7,165 nucleotides of DNA from Spirochaetaceae bacterium (GCA_031283025.1 JAITCP010000033.1:1-7165); one strand, 5' to 3'. Counted from the first letter of the stretch, positions 1 through 5,565 are shown. Notes: generated from the sequence alone by a model not told the origin. Numbers and translations are program-made.

Positions 1-221
1 ATTTCAATATTGGCAAGAACAACTCTGGCTTTTGCCGCAAATCCCTGAAATTGCGCGAATTTTGGACGTTCCAGTACCGCATAGTATTCCGCCATAAGCG
101 GAGACGAAATACATAGGCATACTTTGTCCTCTATGAACAGATCAAAAATGATATGATAGGGATAACCCTTTTGAATGAGCGAAGAAACTATTACGTTGGT
201 ATCAATTATAATTTTTTGCAT
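1..221 (-). CDS. PIN-domain toxin of a type II toxin-antitoxin pair (partial, runs off the left edge)
   Basis: Only the first 73 codons are in the window; the frame is open to base 1, so the C-terminal half is missing. The N-terminus reads MQKIIIDTNVIVSSLIQKG, the first strand and first acidic residue (Asp7) of a PIN nuclease. Further on, ISSPLMAEYYAVLERPKF matches the second conserved block, with Glu45 as the second acidic ligand. This pattern is typical of the COG1569 / PIN_3 group annotated as putative toxin-antitoxin toxin components. Family knowledge: PIN toxins are Mg2+-dependent ribonucleases, often cutting tRNA, rRNA or mRNA; the target here is unknown. The ATG at 221 lies inside the 3' end of the upstream antitoxin-like gene, overlapping it by 20 bases in another frame, as is usual for coupled antitoxin-toxin pairs. 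The remaining acidic residues, and whether the toxin is intact, cannot be judged. Confidence 0.85.
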   Translation of the reverse strand, partial: MQKIIIDTNVIVSSLIQKGYPYHIIFDLFIEDKVCLCISSPLMAEYYAVLERPKFAQFQGFAAKARVVLANIE

Positions 222-432
222 TGCGGCGGACAGCCTGAACTTCTGAAGTAATATCTTCCATCGTCATGGAAGAAATGCCGCAAATATCCGCCTGGGTTAT
301 TGCCGCTTCCATATTTTCTCTCATCAGTTCCTTGCCGACTATATCGACAAAATCCGAGAAGGACAATACATTATTGGTTATGCCAAATTTGGTATATTCT
401 ATGTCAGATATGGCAACATTAAGCGTTTTCAT
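202..432 (-). CDS. Putative antitoxin partner of the PIN toxin (76 aa)
   Basis: This small protein begins MKTLNVAISDIEYTKFGI and ends MEDITSEVQAVRRNAKNYN. The start resembles the DNA-binding N-terminus of small antitoxins (a short strand followed by a helix). The tail, with its MTMEDITSEVQAVR pattern, resembles the toxin-wrapping C-terminus seen in antitoxins paired with COG1569 PIN proteins. I cannot place it firmly in a named family such as ribbon-helix-helix. Its role rests on size, on position directly upstream of the PIN gene, and on the 20-base overlap. Family knowledge: such proteins bind and inhibit the nuclease and usually repress their own promoter. The ATG at 432 is preferred over a TTG 12 codons upstream at 468, because that TTG falls in a good -35 box and the extra residues do not look like an antitoxin start. 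There is no Shine-Dalgarno sequence before ATG 432. Confidence 0.7.
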   Translation of the reverse strand: MKTLNVAISDIEYTKFGITNNVLSFSDFVDIVGKELMRENMEAAITQADICGISSMTMEDITSEVQAVRRNAKNYN

Positions 433-439
433 GCTTAGA

Positions 440-468
440 ATAATAACATAAGCGTTTTTATATTGCAA
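440..468 (-). promoter_or_regulatory. Predicted sigma-70 promoter of the toxin-antitoxin pair
   Basis: On the minus strand a TTGCAA (463-468) and a TATTAT (440-445) are separated by exactly 17 bases, a near-consensus -35/-10 pair. The -10 box ends only seven bases before the antitoxin ATG at 432, so transcription would begin at or next to the start codon, giving a leaderless message. This fits the lack of a ribosome binding site. No operator was identified. Prediction from sequence only. Confidence 0.45.
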
Positions 469-526
469 ATGGGCACGCGATGGTATCTGACACCGCTTTT
501 TCGTTGTGGTGTTGGTTGGCGGGGTA

Positions 527-540
527 CACTACCGGTAGTG
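527..540. repeat. 14-bp perfect palindrome CACTACCGGTAGTG
   Basis: CACTACCGGTAGTG is identical to its reverse complement over all 14 bases. A two-fold-symmetric site of this size suits a dimeric DNA-binding protein. It lies about 95 bases upstream of the antitoxin start, rather far for a direct operator, and inside the repeat cluster. Its function is unknown. Confidence 0.55.
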
Positions 541-550
541 GCGGTAATTG

Positions 551-580
551 CCGGGTGTTTCTGGGGACAGTAGGAAGCGC
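551..580 (-). repeat. 30-bp repeat, copy 1 (inverted)
   Basis: Read on the minus strand this stretch starts GCGCTTCC, has a variable middle of about eight bases, and ends CAGAAACACCCGG. Two further copies of the same length lie at 679-708 and 805-834. Copies 1 and 2 face each other and make the outer stems of the long hairpin. Confidence 0.6.
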
Positions 581-678
581 ACATAGAATAAAAGCGGAGG
601 TGGGTGCCCCGGTGTAACATCACTTACAGCATGGAAGGGGTGTTACACCGGGGCAGGCCCCACCGGTTACATTATTGT

Positions 679-708
679 GCGCTTCCCCCAATGATCAGAA
701 ACACCCGG
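679..708 (+). repeat. 30-bp repeat, copy 2
   Basis: Starts GCGCTTCCCCCAA and ends CAGAAACACCCGG. It matches copy 1 (inverted, 551-580) at both ends and shares CGCTTCCCCCAA and CAGAAAC with copy 3, at the same spacing. Confidence 0.6.
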
Positions 709-713
709 TTGTT

Positions 714-747
714 GGTGGCGGGGTAATAGGGTGTTCTTCCCGCCGCC
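714..747. repeat. Small GC-rich hairpin
   Basis: Bases 714-722 (GGTGGCGGG) pair with 739-747 (CCCGCCGCC) through nine pairs including one G-T wobble, leaving a 16-base loop. It overlaps the right-hand direct repeat. No T-run follows, and no function is evident. Confidence 0.4.
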
Positions 748-763
748 CATATGCAGTAATACT

Positions 764-810
764 AAAAAAGCGTCCGTTTTTTCAGTGATGTTTACCGTAG
801 GTGGACGCTT
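764..810 (-). terminator. Rho-independent terminator of the rpoZ-truA operon
   Basis: On the minus strand the stem AAGCGTCC (803-810) pairs with GGACGCTT (768-775), followed at once by a T-run (TTTTTT ending at 764, sharing its first two Ts with the stem). It lies about 80 bases beyond the truA stop. The loop is long (27 bases), which weakens the prediction, but the stem-plus-U-tract arrangement and position suit the end of the operon. The left arm overlaps the third 30-bp repeat. Confidence 0.55.
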
Positions 811-834
811 CCCCCAAAAAACAGAAACCCCCAT
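805..834 (+). repeat. 30-bp repeat, copy 3
   Basis: Starts ACGCTTCCCCCAA and ends CAGAAACCCCCAT. It has the same length and layout as the copies at 551-580 (inverted) and 679-708, but more changes in the last six bases. Its first six bases are also part of the terminator stem. Confidence 0.5.
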
Positions 835-889
835 GCGTATTGCGGACTAAAGTGGGGGAGGGGGCTGGTGGTAAAAAGCAAAAGTTCTG

Positions 890-1693
890 TTAAGAAGGAT
901 ATTCTACAGACCACAGGAAAAGCCCTTCCGGCGGCAGGGTAGGCCCCGCCAGTTCCCGTTTCCCGGAGTTGATAATGCTGCGGAACGTTTCCGGGCTGGT
1001 TTTCTTTTCTTCGTAAAAAAGCAGGGTTCCCCCGATGGATCGGAACATCTTCCATAAAAAAGCGTTGGCCCTGATTTCAAAAACAAGCCGGTTTTTTTCC
1101 GCAAAAAAACAAGCGCCGTACAGGTATCTGTGCCGGGAGCGGCTTTTGTCTGTGGGGGCGGCAAAAACCGTGCAATCAAACTCGCCCCGGAGGAAGCGGC
1201 AATACTCATTAAGGAGGGATATATCCGGCTGCCGCCATAGTTGGCACGCGTAACGTCTTTCCCAGGGAAGGGCTTGGCGGCGGGGGATAAAAAAATAGCG
1301 GTAGGTTCTGGACGCAGCGTCAAAGCGGGAATGGAACTGCGGCGGCGCTTCGCCTGCTTCCATGATCCGTATATCCGGGGAAAGAAGGCTGTTCAAAGCG
1401 GGAACAAAACGGCCCGCTTCCATGCCGGTTATATCGGTGTAAAAATTGGCAGCCTGCGCTTTGGCGTGAACCCCCGCGTCGGTACGGCCGCTTCCTGTCA
1501 GGGCTACGGGGTGTTTGTGCAAAACAGCCAGGGCCGCTTCTATTTCCCCCTGCACCGTCCGCCTGCTCTGGCCGCCGCCGTTTTTGCCGTCCTGCCGCTG
1601 CCAGCCGGAAAAATCCGTGCCGTCATAAGCGATGACGAGCCGGATATTCCGCAGCGTTTCTTCCGTGGAAAAATGCACGGGGCGGTTAGTCAT
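890..1693 (-). CDS. truA: tRNA pseudouridine(38-40) synthase TruA
   Basis: TruA converts uridines 38, 39 and 40 in the anticodon arm of many tRNAs to pseudouridine, which steadies the anticodon stem and helps hold reading frame. The 267-residue protein is close to the usual length (E. coli 270). It opens with the family pattern IRLVIAYDGTDFSGWQ and carries the catalytic block GSGRTDAGVHA, with the nucleophilic Asp72. Further conserved stretches include FHSRFDAASRTYRYFF and FLWKMFRSIGGTLL near the C-terminus. A short Gly/Gln-rich insert (about residues 35-45) lies between the first strand and the catalytic region. The ATG at 1693 overlaps the end of the DUF2225 gene by eight bases, suggesting translational coupling; there is no strong Shine-Dalgarno. 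The frame stays open upstream, but those residues (IRLV preceded by NLTKP and beyond) lie inside the neighbouring gene and match nothing in TruA. It is the last gene of the operon. Confidence 0.95.
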   Translation of the reverse strand: MTNRPVHFSTEETLRNIRLVIAYDGTDFSGWQRQDGKNGGGQSRRTVQGEIEAALAVLHKHPVALTGSGRTDAGVHAKAQAANFYTDITGMEAGRFVPALNSLLSPDIRIMEAGEAPPQFHSRFDAASRTYRYFFIPRRQALPWERRYACQLWRQPDISLLNEYCRFLRGEFDCTVFAAPTDKSRSRHRYLYGACFFAEKNRLVFEIRANAFLWKMFRSIGGTLLFYEEKKTSPETFRSIINSGKRELAGPTLPPEGLFLWSVEYPS

Positions 1694-2534
1694 CGGTTTC
1701 GTTAAGTTCTTTGTTGATATTGTCGTACAGTTCCCGGGCGTGTTCCAAAAGAGGGCCGGGTTTGCTTTTTGACGATTTACCCAGGCCGAACATTTTTGCA
1801 ATGGTCCGCTTGGCGGACCCCAAAGATTCCGCCCTTGCTTCTATGTTTTCACGCTGGCCGTACTTGAATTTTAAGAGGCCGGAAAGGTACAAGGCTCCTT
1901 CATAGGAATAATTTTTATCCGTATCCGGGCCAAAGTTTTTTAATCCGGAAAGGGTTTCCTTCCCCCCCTGTTCTTTCAGAATCGCCTCGTTATAAAAAAA
2001 CATTGACTTTTTCTTAAAAGCGACGGCAAGCCAATCGTAGTGGTAGCCGGGATATTTTTCATGCATTTCGTCCAGCAGCCAGCCGGCGCGGACGGCGGTA
2101 ATAGCCTGTTTTATGGTGGGGGAGAATTCCTTGGTATAGTAATCGTAACAAAAGAGTGCAAGGTACAAAGACGCTGCGCCGTTTATAAGGTCTCTGGGTT
2201 TGGTAAAATCCGCGGAAGGAAAGATAAGGCGGGTGCTGCTAATACGGGCTTCCTGATCCCTTTTTGCCTTTTCCCTGAATTGGGCGGGCAGGCTTTGAAA
2301 GTCCTTGTCTATGGACGCGAACCAGCATTTGGGGCAAACCGTTACCTGATATGCCAGGGGATAAATCACCCCGTACTTGGCGGAAGGCTCGTAAAGGCGG
2401 TGAAGCTCTTCAGTTAATTTTCCCGCAATAAGCCGCCCGCTGCCGGAAAGCAGTTCTTCCCGGCGGAATCCGGTTGTACAGACAGGGCAGTTATATTCTT
2501 CCTTTGACTGGTAGGATATTTTTTCCGCCGCCAT
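1686..2534 (-). CDS. DUF2225 family protein with paired CxxC motifs
   Basis: This 282-residue protein starts MAAEKISYQSKEEYNCPVC. Its N-terminal third carries two cysteine pairs, Cys16/Cys19 (CPVC) and Cys67/Cys70 (CPKC), which would form a zinc-ribbon-like fold. The segment YPLAYQVTVCPKCWFASIDKDF is typical of DUF2225, a family common in spirochaetes, Firmicutes and some other groups, with no settled function. The rest is predicted to be helical, with YEGALYLSGLLKFKYGQRE looking TPR-like, and ends in a basic then acidic tail. There is no signal peptide or membrane segment, so it is probably cytosolic. It starts two bases after the acpS stop, with GGAGG at a workable distance inside the end of acpS, and overlaps truA by eight bases. 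The position suggests co-expression with envelope, lipid and translation genes, but says nothing firm about its role. Confidence 0.85.
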   Translation of the reverse strand: MAAEKISYQSKEEYNCPVCTTGFRREELLSGSGRLIAGKLTEELHRLYEPSAKYGVIYPLAYQVTVCPKCWFASIDKDFQSLPAQFREKAKRDQEARISSTRLIFPSADFTKPRDLINGAASLYLALFCYDYYTKEFSPTIKQAITAVRAGWLLDEMHEKYPGYHYDWLAVAFKKKSMFFYNEAILKEQGGKETLSGLKNFGPDTDKNYSYEGALYLSGLLKFKYGQRENIEARAESLGSAKRTIAKMFGLGKSSKSKPGPLLEHARELYDNINKELNETDD

Positions 2535-2536
2535 TC

Positions 2537-2908
2537 CTATGCCTCCAGTATCACCAGCGCTATGGCCGTGTCGCCTTCATGGGTAAGGGAAAGATGCGCC
2601 CGCCTGGCTCCGAATGTTTTCATGGCCGCCAGGGCGCTTCCCTCCAGGATCAATTCCGGTTTTTCATTCCGGCCATTTAGTATCATAATATCCTTTAAGA
2701 CAATTCCTGCAAGTCCCGTTCCCAGGGCTTTGGCAAAGGCTTCTTTTGCGGCAAAGCGGGCCGCCAGTGAACCTGACATTCCGCTGCCCCGCTCCCTGGC
2801 TGCCGCGATTTCACGGGGATTAAAAAACCGGCCAAGCAGCGGGGGATTATCCGCCCATTTTTCCATCCGGGAAATTTTTACCGCGTCAATGCCGATTCCT
2901 TCTATCAT
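2537..2908 (-). CDS. acpS: Holo-[acyl-carrier-protein] synthase AcpS
   Basis: AcpS transfers 4'-phosphopantetheine from coenzyme A to a serine of apo-ACP, activating the carrier for fatty-acid and lipid synthesis. At 123 residues it is the normal size. The N-terminus MIEGIGIDAVKISRME holds the Mg2+-binding Asp8. FAAKEAFAKALGTG (residues 52-65) is the family's central signature, with Glu56 as the second metal ligand and Lys55. HLSLTHEGDTAIALV (105-119) is the usual C-terminal block. The ATG at 2908 fuses with the stop of the upstream ybbR gene as ATGA, and GGGAGGA lies just upstream, so the start is secure. It is cytosolic. The arrangement after cdaA-ybbR is a plausible housekeeping operon; no direct functional link to c-di-AMP is shown. 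Confidence 0.96.
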   Translation of the reverse strand: MIEGIGIDAVKISRMEKWADNPPLLGRFFNPREIAAARERGSGMSGSLAARFAAKEAFAKALGTGLAGIVLKDIMILNGRNEKPELILEGSALAAMKTFGARRAHLSLTHEGDTAIALVILEA

Positions 2909-3864
2909 TCTTCCTCCCTTGCGGCATTAGCGTCAAAAACAGTAACCGTAACATTTTCCGGCTCCTTCCGGCCCGCCGTTAATTCCGGCGGAACAGAAAC
3001 GGAAATGGGCAGTTCGTATACCCCCGGTTCTGTAATGGCGGAACAATCCACAGAGAGCAGCTTTTGTTGATCCAGAATATCCAGTTCGCGCTGAACCCCG
3101 TGAATGCGCACAGATGCGGAAGAAGGCTCAAGAGCGGCTGACAGTTCTTCAGAAAGGCCCGTAATTTCTATGGGGAGCGATTCAAAATTCTGGATCACGA
3201 GTAATTCACGGATAAAGCCGGAGAATTCCGCCATTCCGTCGCCGCGGATCGATAAAAGCGGATTGGGGTTTTCTATACGCACCTGGAGGGTAAAATCGCT
3301 GTTACGGCTCCTTAAATCTATTAGTTCGGTGGATAATTCGCCGATTTCCCGCACCAGTTTCATGGGCCCGTCAATTATCACCTGCCTTGGATTCAAAGAA
3401 TTAAAAACCATTTCATAGCCGGATTCCAGATACCCCTGGAACCGCGGGGAAAGGGGAAGCTGCTTGCTCATCCTGGTATCCAGTTCCAGGGCGATTTCCG
3501 CCGGCTCCAAAGTTATCTGCAATGATTCTGTTTCAAGGGCGGTGCCTTTTTTATTTATCTGGACAGGCGCTTTGTAAAGCCCCGGTTCGTTGTATTGAGT
3601 AAGGTCAATGAGGGCTTCAATGTCATTTTCCGTAACATGGTAAATACTGGTTTCGTCCCCCCTTATAATTACCCTGATATTACGGGGAAAGTCGCTGCCG
3701 GGGGCCAGATTGTTGCTAATGTTAAGTTGGAGGGGAACGGTGAAAAACCGCTCCTGCAAATTCCCCATGCTGTGAAAGGCAAAGAGGATGATAGCAAAAA
3801 CAAGAGAAGTTACTTTTGCGGGCCATTTTTCCGTAATCCGGGCAAGGATTTTTTTATATTCCAA
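2905..3864 (-). CDS. cdaR: YbbR-domain protein CdaR, regulator of diadenylate cyclase
   Basis: CdaR (YbbR) is a membrane-anchored protein encoded next to cdaA in many bacteria; in Firmicutes it binds CdaA and modulates c-di-AMP synthesis. Here one N-terminal transmembrane helix (about residues 16-33, AKVTSLVFAIILFAFHSMGN) is followed by about 285 extracytoplasmic residues, rich in beta strands, that divide into roughly three YbbR-like repeats (about 38-118, 124-215, 230-312). Each includes stretches such as VPLQLNI, LPLSPRFQGYLESGY and LPIEITGLSEEL. The start is taken as TTG at 3864: no ATG occurs in frame before the membrane helix, and GGAGG sits eight bases upstream. This gives 319 residues. 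An ATG at 4005 would need a 137-base overlap with cdaA and adds residues unlike the family. The gene begins four bases after the cdaA stop and fuses by ATGA with acpS. Confidence 0.88.
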   Translation of the reverse strand: MEYKKILARITEKWPAKVTSLVFAIILFAFHSMGNLQERFFTVPLQLNISNNLAPGSDFPRNIRVIIRGDETSIYHVTENDIEALIDLTQYNEPGLYKAPVQINKKGTALETESLQITLEPAEIALELDTRMSKQLPLSPRFQGYLESGYEMVFNSLNPRQVIIDGPMKLVREIGELSTELIDLRSRNSDFTLQVRIENPNPLLSIRGDGMAEFSGFIRELLVIQNFESLPIEITGLSEELSAALEPSSASVRIHGVQRELDILDQQKLLSVDCSAITEPGVYELPISVSVPPELTAGRKEPENVTVTVFDANAAREEE

Positions 3865-3868
3865 AGCG

Positions 3869-4693
3869 TTATCCTCCCATCGGGGAAGGCTCCTCCATAA
3901 CGGTTTTTTCCGTTTGTTCCTCCCTGCGGACAGAGCGATCCAATAGTTCTTTAAGTTTTCTCTGCACCTCCAAAGGAGAAAGATCGTAGAGCAATTTTGA
4001 TTCATGGGCCAGGGAAATGGCCCCGGTTTCTTCGGAAACGATGAGGATTACCGCGTCGCTGTGTTCCGACATTCCCAGCGCCGCCCGGTGGCGGGTGCCG
4101 AAACTTTTCTGTATATTCTGCTGTTCAGACAGGGGGAGGAGGCAGCCTGCGGCTGCGATGCGCCCCCCGTGCAGCACTATAGCGCCGTCGTGGAGGGGGC
4201 CGTCAAAGGCAAAAATCGTTACGATTAAACTGGAAGAAAGTTCCGCATTAAGCCGGGTTCCCGAGTCCGTTATATTTTTGAGCGATACCTTCCGGGGAAA
4301 CACCACCAGGGCGCCGCGGCGCTGGCGGGAAAGAATTTCCGCCGCGGTAACCGCCACTTCCAACTGGCCCAGCCGGGGTTTACTGTCCAGCCGGAACAGT
4401 TCCCCCTGTCCCAGCCTGATAATGATCTTTCTTAGTTCCGGCTGGAAAACAATGGCGATAACTACAAAAAGCCCCGGCGCGATAATGTTAAGAAGCCATT
4501 GCAGGGTGGTAAGGCGGAACAGGTACGCAATGCCGAAAACCAGGGCAAGAAAACCCGCTCCCTTAAGAAGCTGTACCGCCTGCGTTTTTACCAGAAGGTC
4601 GTAGGCTTTATACAGCAGAAAGGCCAGGAGAGCCACATCCAGGACGGGGCGGAACACATTGTAAAACTCGCTCAACTTTTGATACCAGCTCAT
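3869..4693 (-). CDS. cdaA: Diadenylate cyclase CdaA (DacA), c-di-AMP synthase
   Basis: CdaA joins two ATP molecules into cyclic di-AMP, a second messenger governing potassium and osmolyte uptake, turgor and cell-wall stability. The 274 residues match the usual size. Three membrane helices fill the N-terminus (about 12-33, 39-61 and 64-85), followed by the linker FQPELRKIIIRLGQGELF and a cytosolic DAC domain. Both catalytic signatures are intact: DGA at 169-171 in PLHDGAIVL and RHR at 201-203 in GTRHRAALGMSE. The ATP-binding stretch RRGALVVFPRK (126-135) differs from the common G-A-L-I-V-F-E form by having Pro after Phe. The tail after residue 255 is charged and poorly conserved. The ATG at 4693 fuses with the folP stop as ATGA, with GGAG eight bases upstream. 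In Firmicutes the cdaA-cdaR pair is followed by glmM; here acpS follows. Confidence 0.97.
   Translation of the reverse strand: MSWYQKLSEFYNVFRPVLDVALLAFLLYKAYDLLVKTQAVQLLKGAGFLALVFGIAYLFRLTTLQWLLNIIAPGLFVVIAIVFQPELRKIIIRLGQGELFRLDSKPRLGQLEVAVTAAEILSRQRRGALVVFPRKVSLKNITDSGTRLNAELSSSLIVTIFAFDGPLHDGAIVLHGGRIAAAGCLLPLSEQQNIQKSFGTRHRAALGMSEHSDAVILIVSEETGAISLAHESKLLYDLSPLEVQRKLKELLDRSVRREEQTEKTVMEEPSPMGG
3873..3877 (-). promoter_or_regulatory. Ribosome binding site that fixes the TTG start of cdaR
   Basis: GGAGG, inside the last two codons of cdaA, lies eight bases before the TTG at 3862-3864. It is the only strong Shine-Dalgarno near the front of the ybbR frame and the main reason for choosing TTG over the distant upstream ATG. 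Confidence 0.65.
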
Positions 4694-5541
4694 TTTTGCA
4701 ACTCCGAACGGAGGGCCGCTATTATTCTTACCGCATCCGCCGCCGCCGACGTATCGTGGACACGGATAATGTCCGCCCCGTTAAGGAGGGCTGCCGTATT
4801 GGCCGCAACCGTGCCGGCAAGCCGCCCTTCCGCATCCCTGCCGGTTAATTCGCCGATAAATCGTTTCCGTGAAAGCCCCACAAGAAGAGGATAAACTTCC
4901 CCGCCTATTGTTGCAAGGTGAGCAAGAAGGAGGAGGGCGTCCGCCGTTGATTTGTTGAATCCAAAGCCGGGGTCAAGGATGATTTTTTCACGGGGAACGC
5001 CGCCTTCCTGCGCCTTTTCCGCCGCCGCCAGCAAAATATCCCGTACCTCCGCCGCCCCCTCCGCATAGGGTTTTGAGATCGCCGTGTGGTGCATTATCAC
5101 CACCGCCGCTTTCCGTTCCGCGCAGAGGGGGATCATGGCCGGATCAAAGGCAAGGGTAGAAACGTCGTTGATTATATCGGCCCCTTCATCCAGGGCAAGG
5201 CGGGCGGCGGCGGCTTTGCGGGTATCCACTGAAACGGGGAGTGCCGACTGCCGGCGGAACAGTTTGAGGGCCGGTATAAGCCGACGGATTTCTTCCGCTT
5301 GATCAACATACTCCGCCCCGGGCCGGGTGGATTCGCCCCCAAAATCAATAATATCCGCCCCTTCCGCTTCCGCCGCCAGAGCTTTTTCAGCCGCTTCTTC
5401 AGGCCACAAGGCCCTGCTGGGTTGATAAAAGGAATCAGGAGTACAATTGACAATGGACATAACCAGCGGGCGGGAAAAGTCCAAAACCGCTCCGCTGGGA
5501 AGCATAATACCGTTATATACGCTCATACGCTGGGCGCTCAT
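4690..5541 (-). CDS. folP: Dihydropteroate synthase FolP
   Basis: FolP condenses 6-hydroxymethyl-dihydropterin pyrophosphate with p-aminobenzoate to give dihydropteroate, a step of folate synthesis and the target of sulfonamides. All main blocks of the TIM barrel are present: SIVNCTPDSF (29-38, Cys where most have Val or Ala), FGGESTRPG (67-75), SVDTRK (104-109), INDVS (124-128), MHH (150-152), DPGFGF (190-195), the Ser-Arg-Lys of LVGLSRKRFIG (220-230), and RVHD (260-263). At 283 residues the length is normal. The start is uncertain: ATG at 5541, 5526 or 5505 are all possible and none has a good Shine-Dalgarno. ATG 5541 is the furthest upstream, because an in-frame TAA lies inside the palindrome just before it. 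Its first two pentapeptides (MSAQR, MSVYN) come from a 15-bp tandem near-repeat. It overlaps cdaA by four bases. Confidence 0.96.
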   Translation of the reverse strand: MSAQRMSVYNGIMLPSGAVLDFSRPLVMSIVNCTPDSFYQPSRALWPEEAAEKALAAEAEGADIIDFGGESTRPGAEYVDQAEEIRRLIPALKLFRRQSALPVSVDTRKAAAARLALDEGADIINDVSTLAFDPAMIPLCAERKAAVVIMHHTAISKPYAEGAAEVRDILLAAAEKAQEGGVPREKIILDPGFGFNKSTADALLLLAHLATIGGEVYPLLVGLSRKRFIGELTGRDAEGRLAGTVAANTAALLNGADIIRVHDTSAAADAVRIIAALRSELQK

Positions 5542-5565
5542 ACGTTAACGCTTATGCGTTAACGT
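5542..5565. repeat. Perfect palindrome between the COX24-type gene and folP
   Basis: Arms ACGTTAACGC (5542-5551) and GCGTTAACGT (5556-5565) are exact reverse complements around TTAT. The element takes in the last base of the small gene's stop codon and ends directly at the folP ATG (5541). In RNA it forms a 10-bp stem with a four-base loop. No U-run follows on the coding strand. It could limit ribosome passage or access to folP, act as an RNA-processing site, or bind a dimeric protein. Confidence 0.75.

Larger units (their letters stand above)
551..708. repeat. 158-bp nested inverted-repeat (long hairpin) element
   Basis: Successive perfect arms nest about one centre. From outside in: 551-563 with 696-708 (13 bp); 573-583 with 676-686 (11 bp); 599-604 with 659-664 (6 bp); and 605-619 with 641-655 (15 bp, core CCCCGGTGTAACA). 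The apical loop is 620-640. A 9-by-9 internal loop separates the first two stems, and a three-base bulge (656-658) separates the last two. So many concentric arms cannot be chance and imply a very stable cruciform or RNA stem. No U-run follows on either strand, so it is not a simple terminator. There is no credible reading frame inside. It could be a non-autonomous (MITE- or REP-like) repeat or a structured RNA; the sequence alone does not decide. Confidence 0.75.
511..725. repeat. Imperfect direct repeats flanking the hairpin element
   Basis: GTTGGTTGGCGGGGTA at 511-526 recurs as GTTGGTGGCGGGGTA at 711-725, with one T missing. The two copies bracket the 14-bp palindrome and the long hairpin at 551-708. 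They are not placed symmetrically: the left copy lies 24 bases outside the hairpin foot and the right copy two bases outside. They are therefore not a clean target-site duplication. They may be remnants of duplication within a repeat cluster. Confidence 0.5.

Noticed and set aside
435..623. A 62-codon minus-strand frame running through the hairpin region
   Set aside because: It runs through inverted repeats and the promoter region of the toxin-antitoxin pair, has no ribosome binding site and resembles no family; the composition is that of non-coding repeat DNA.
551..708. The long hairpin as a rho-independent terminator or a CRISPR remnant
   Set aside because: No T-run follows on either strand, the structure has far more stems than a terminator, and the repeats are not regularly spaced with unique spacers.
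1241..1705. A 154-codon plus-strand open frame opposite truA
   Set aside because: It lies wholly opposite well-supported coding sequence and its translation is low-complexity, rich in Arg, Gly and Ala with no family pattern. Long antisense frames are expected at this GC content.
1694..1801. A 36-codon N-terminal extension of truA
   Set aside because: The extra residues lie inside the DUF2225 gene in another frame and do not match TruA; the ATG at 1693 gives normal length and a typical eight-base overlap.
3865..4005. A 47-codon N-terminal extension of cdaR beginning at an ATG inside cdaA
   Set aside because: It would overlap cdaA by 137 bases and add residues unlike YbbR proteins, whose membrane helix lies close to the N-terminus.
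4017..4604. A 195-codon plus-strand open frame opposite cdaA
   Set aside because: It is the mirror of a cdaA frame with intact catalytic motifs; the translation is rich in Arg, Ser and Pro without recognisable domains, and there is no ribosome binding site.
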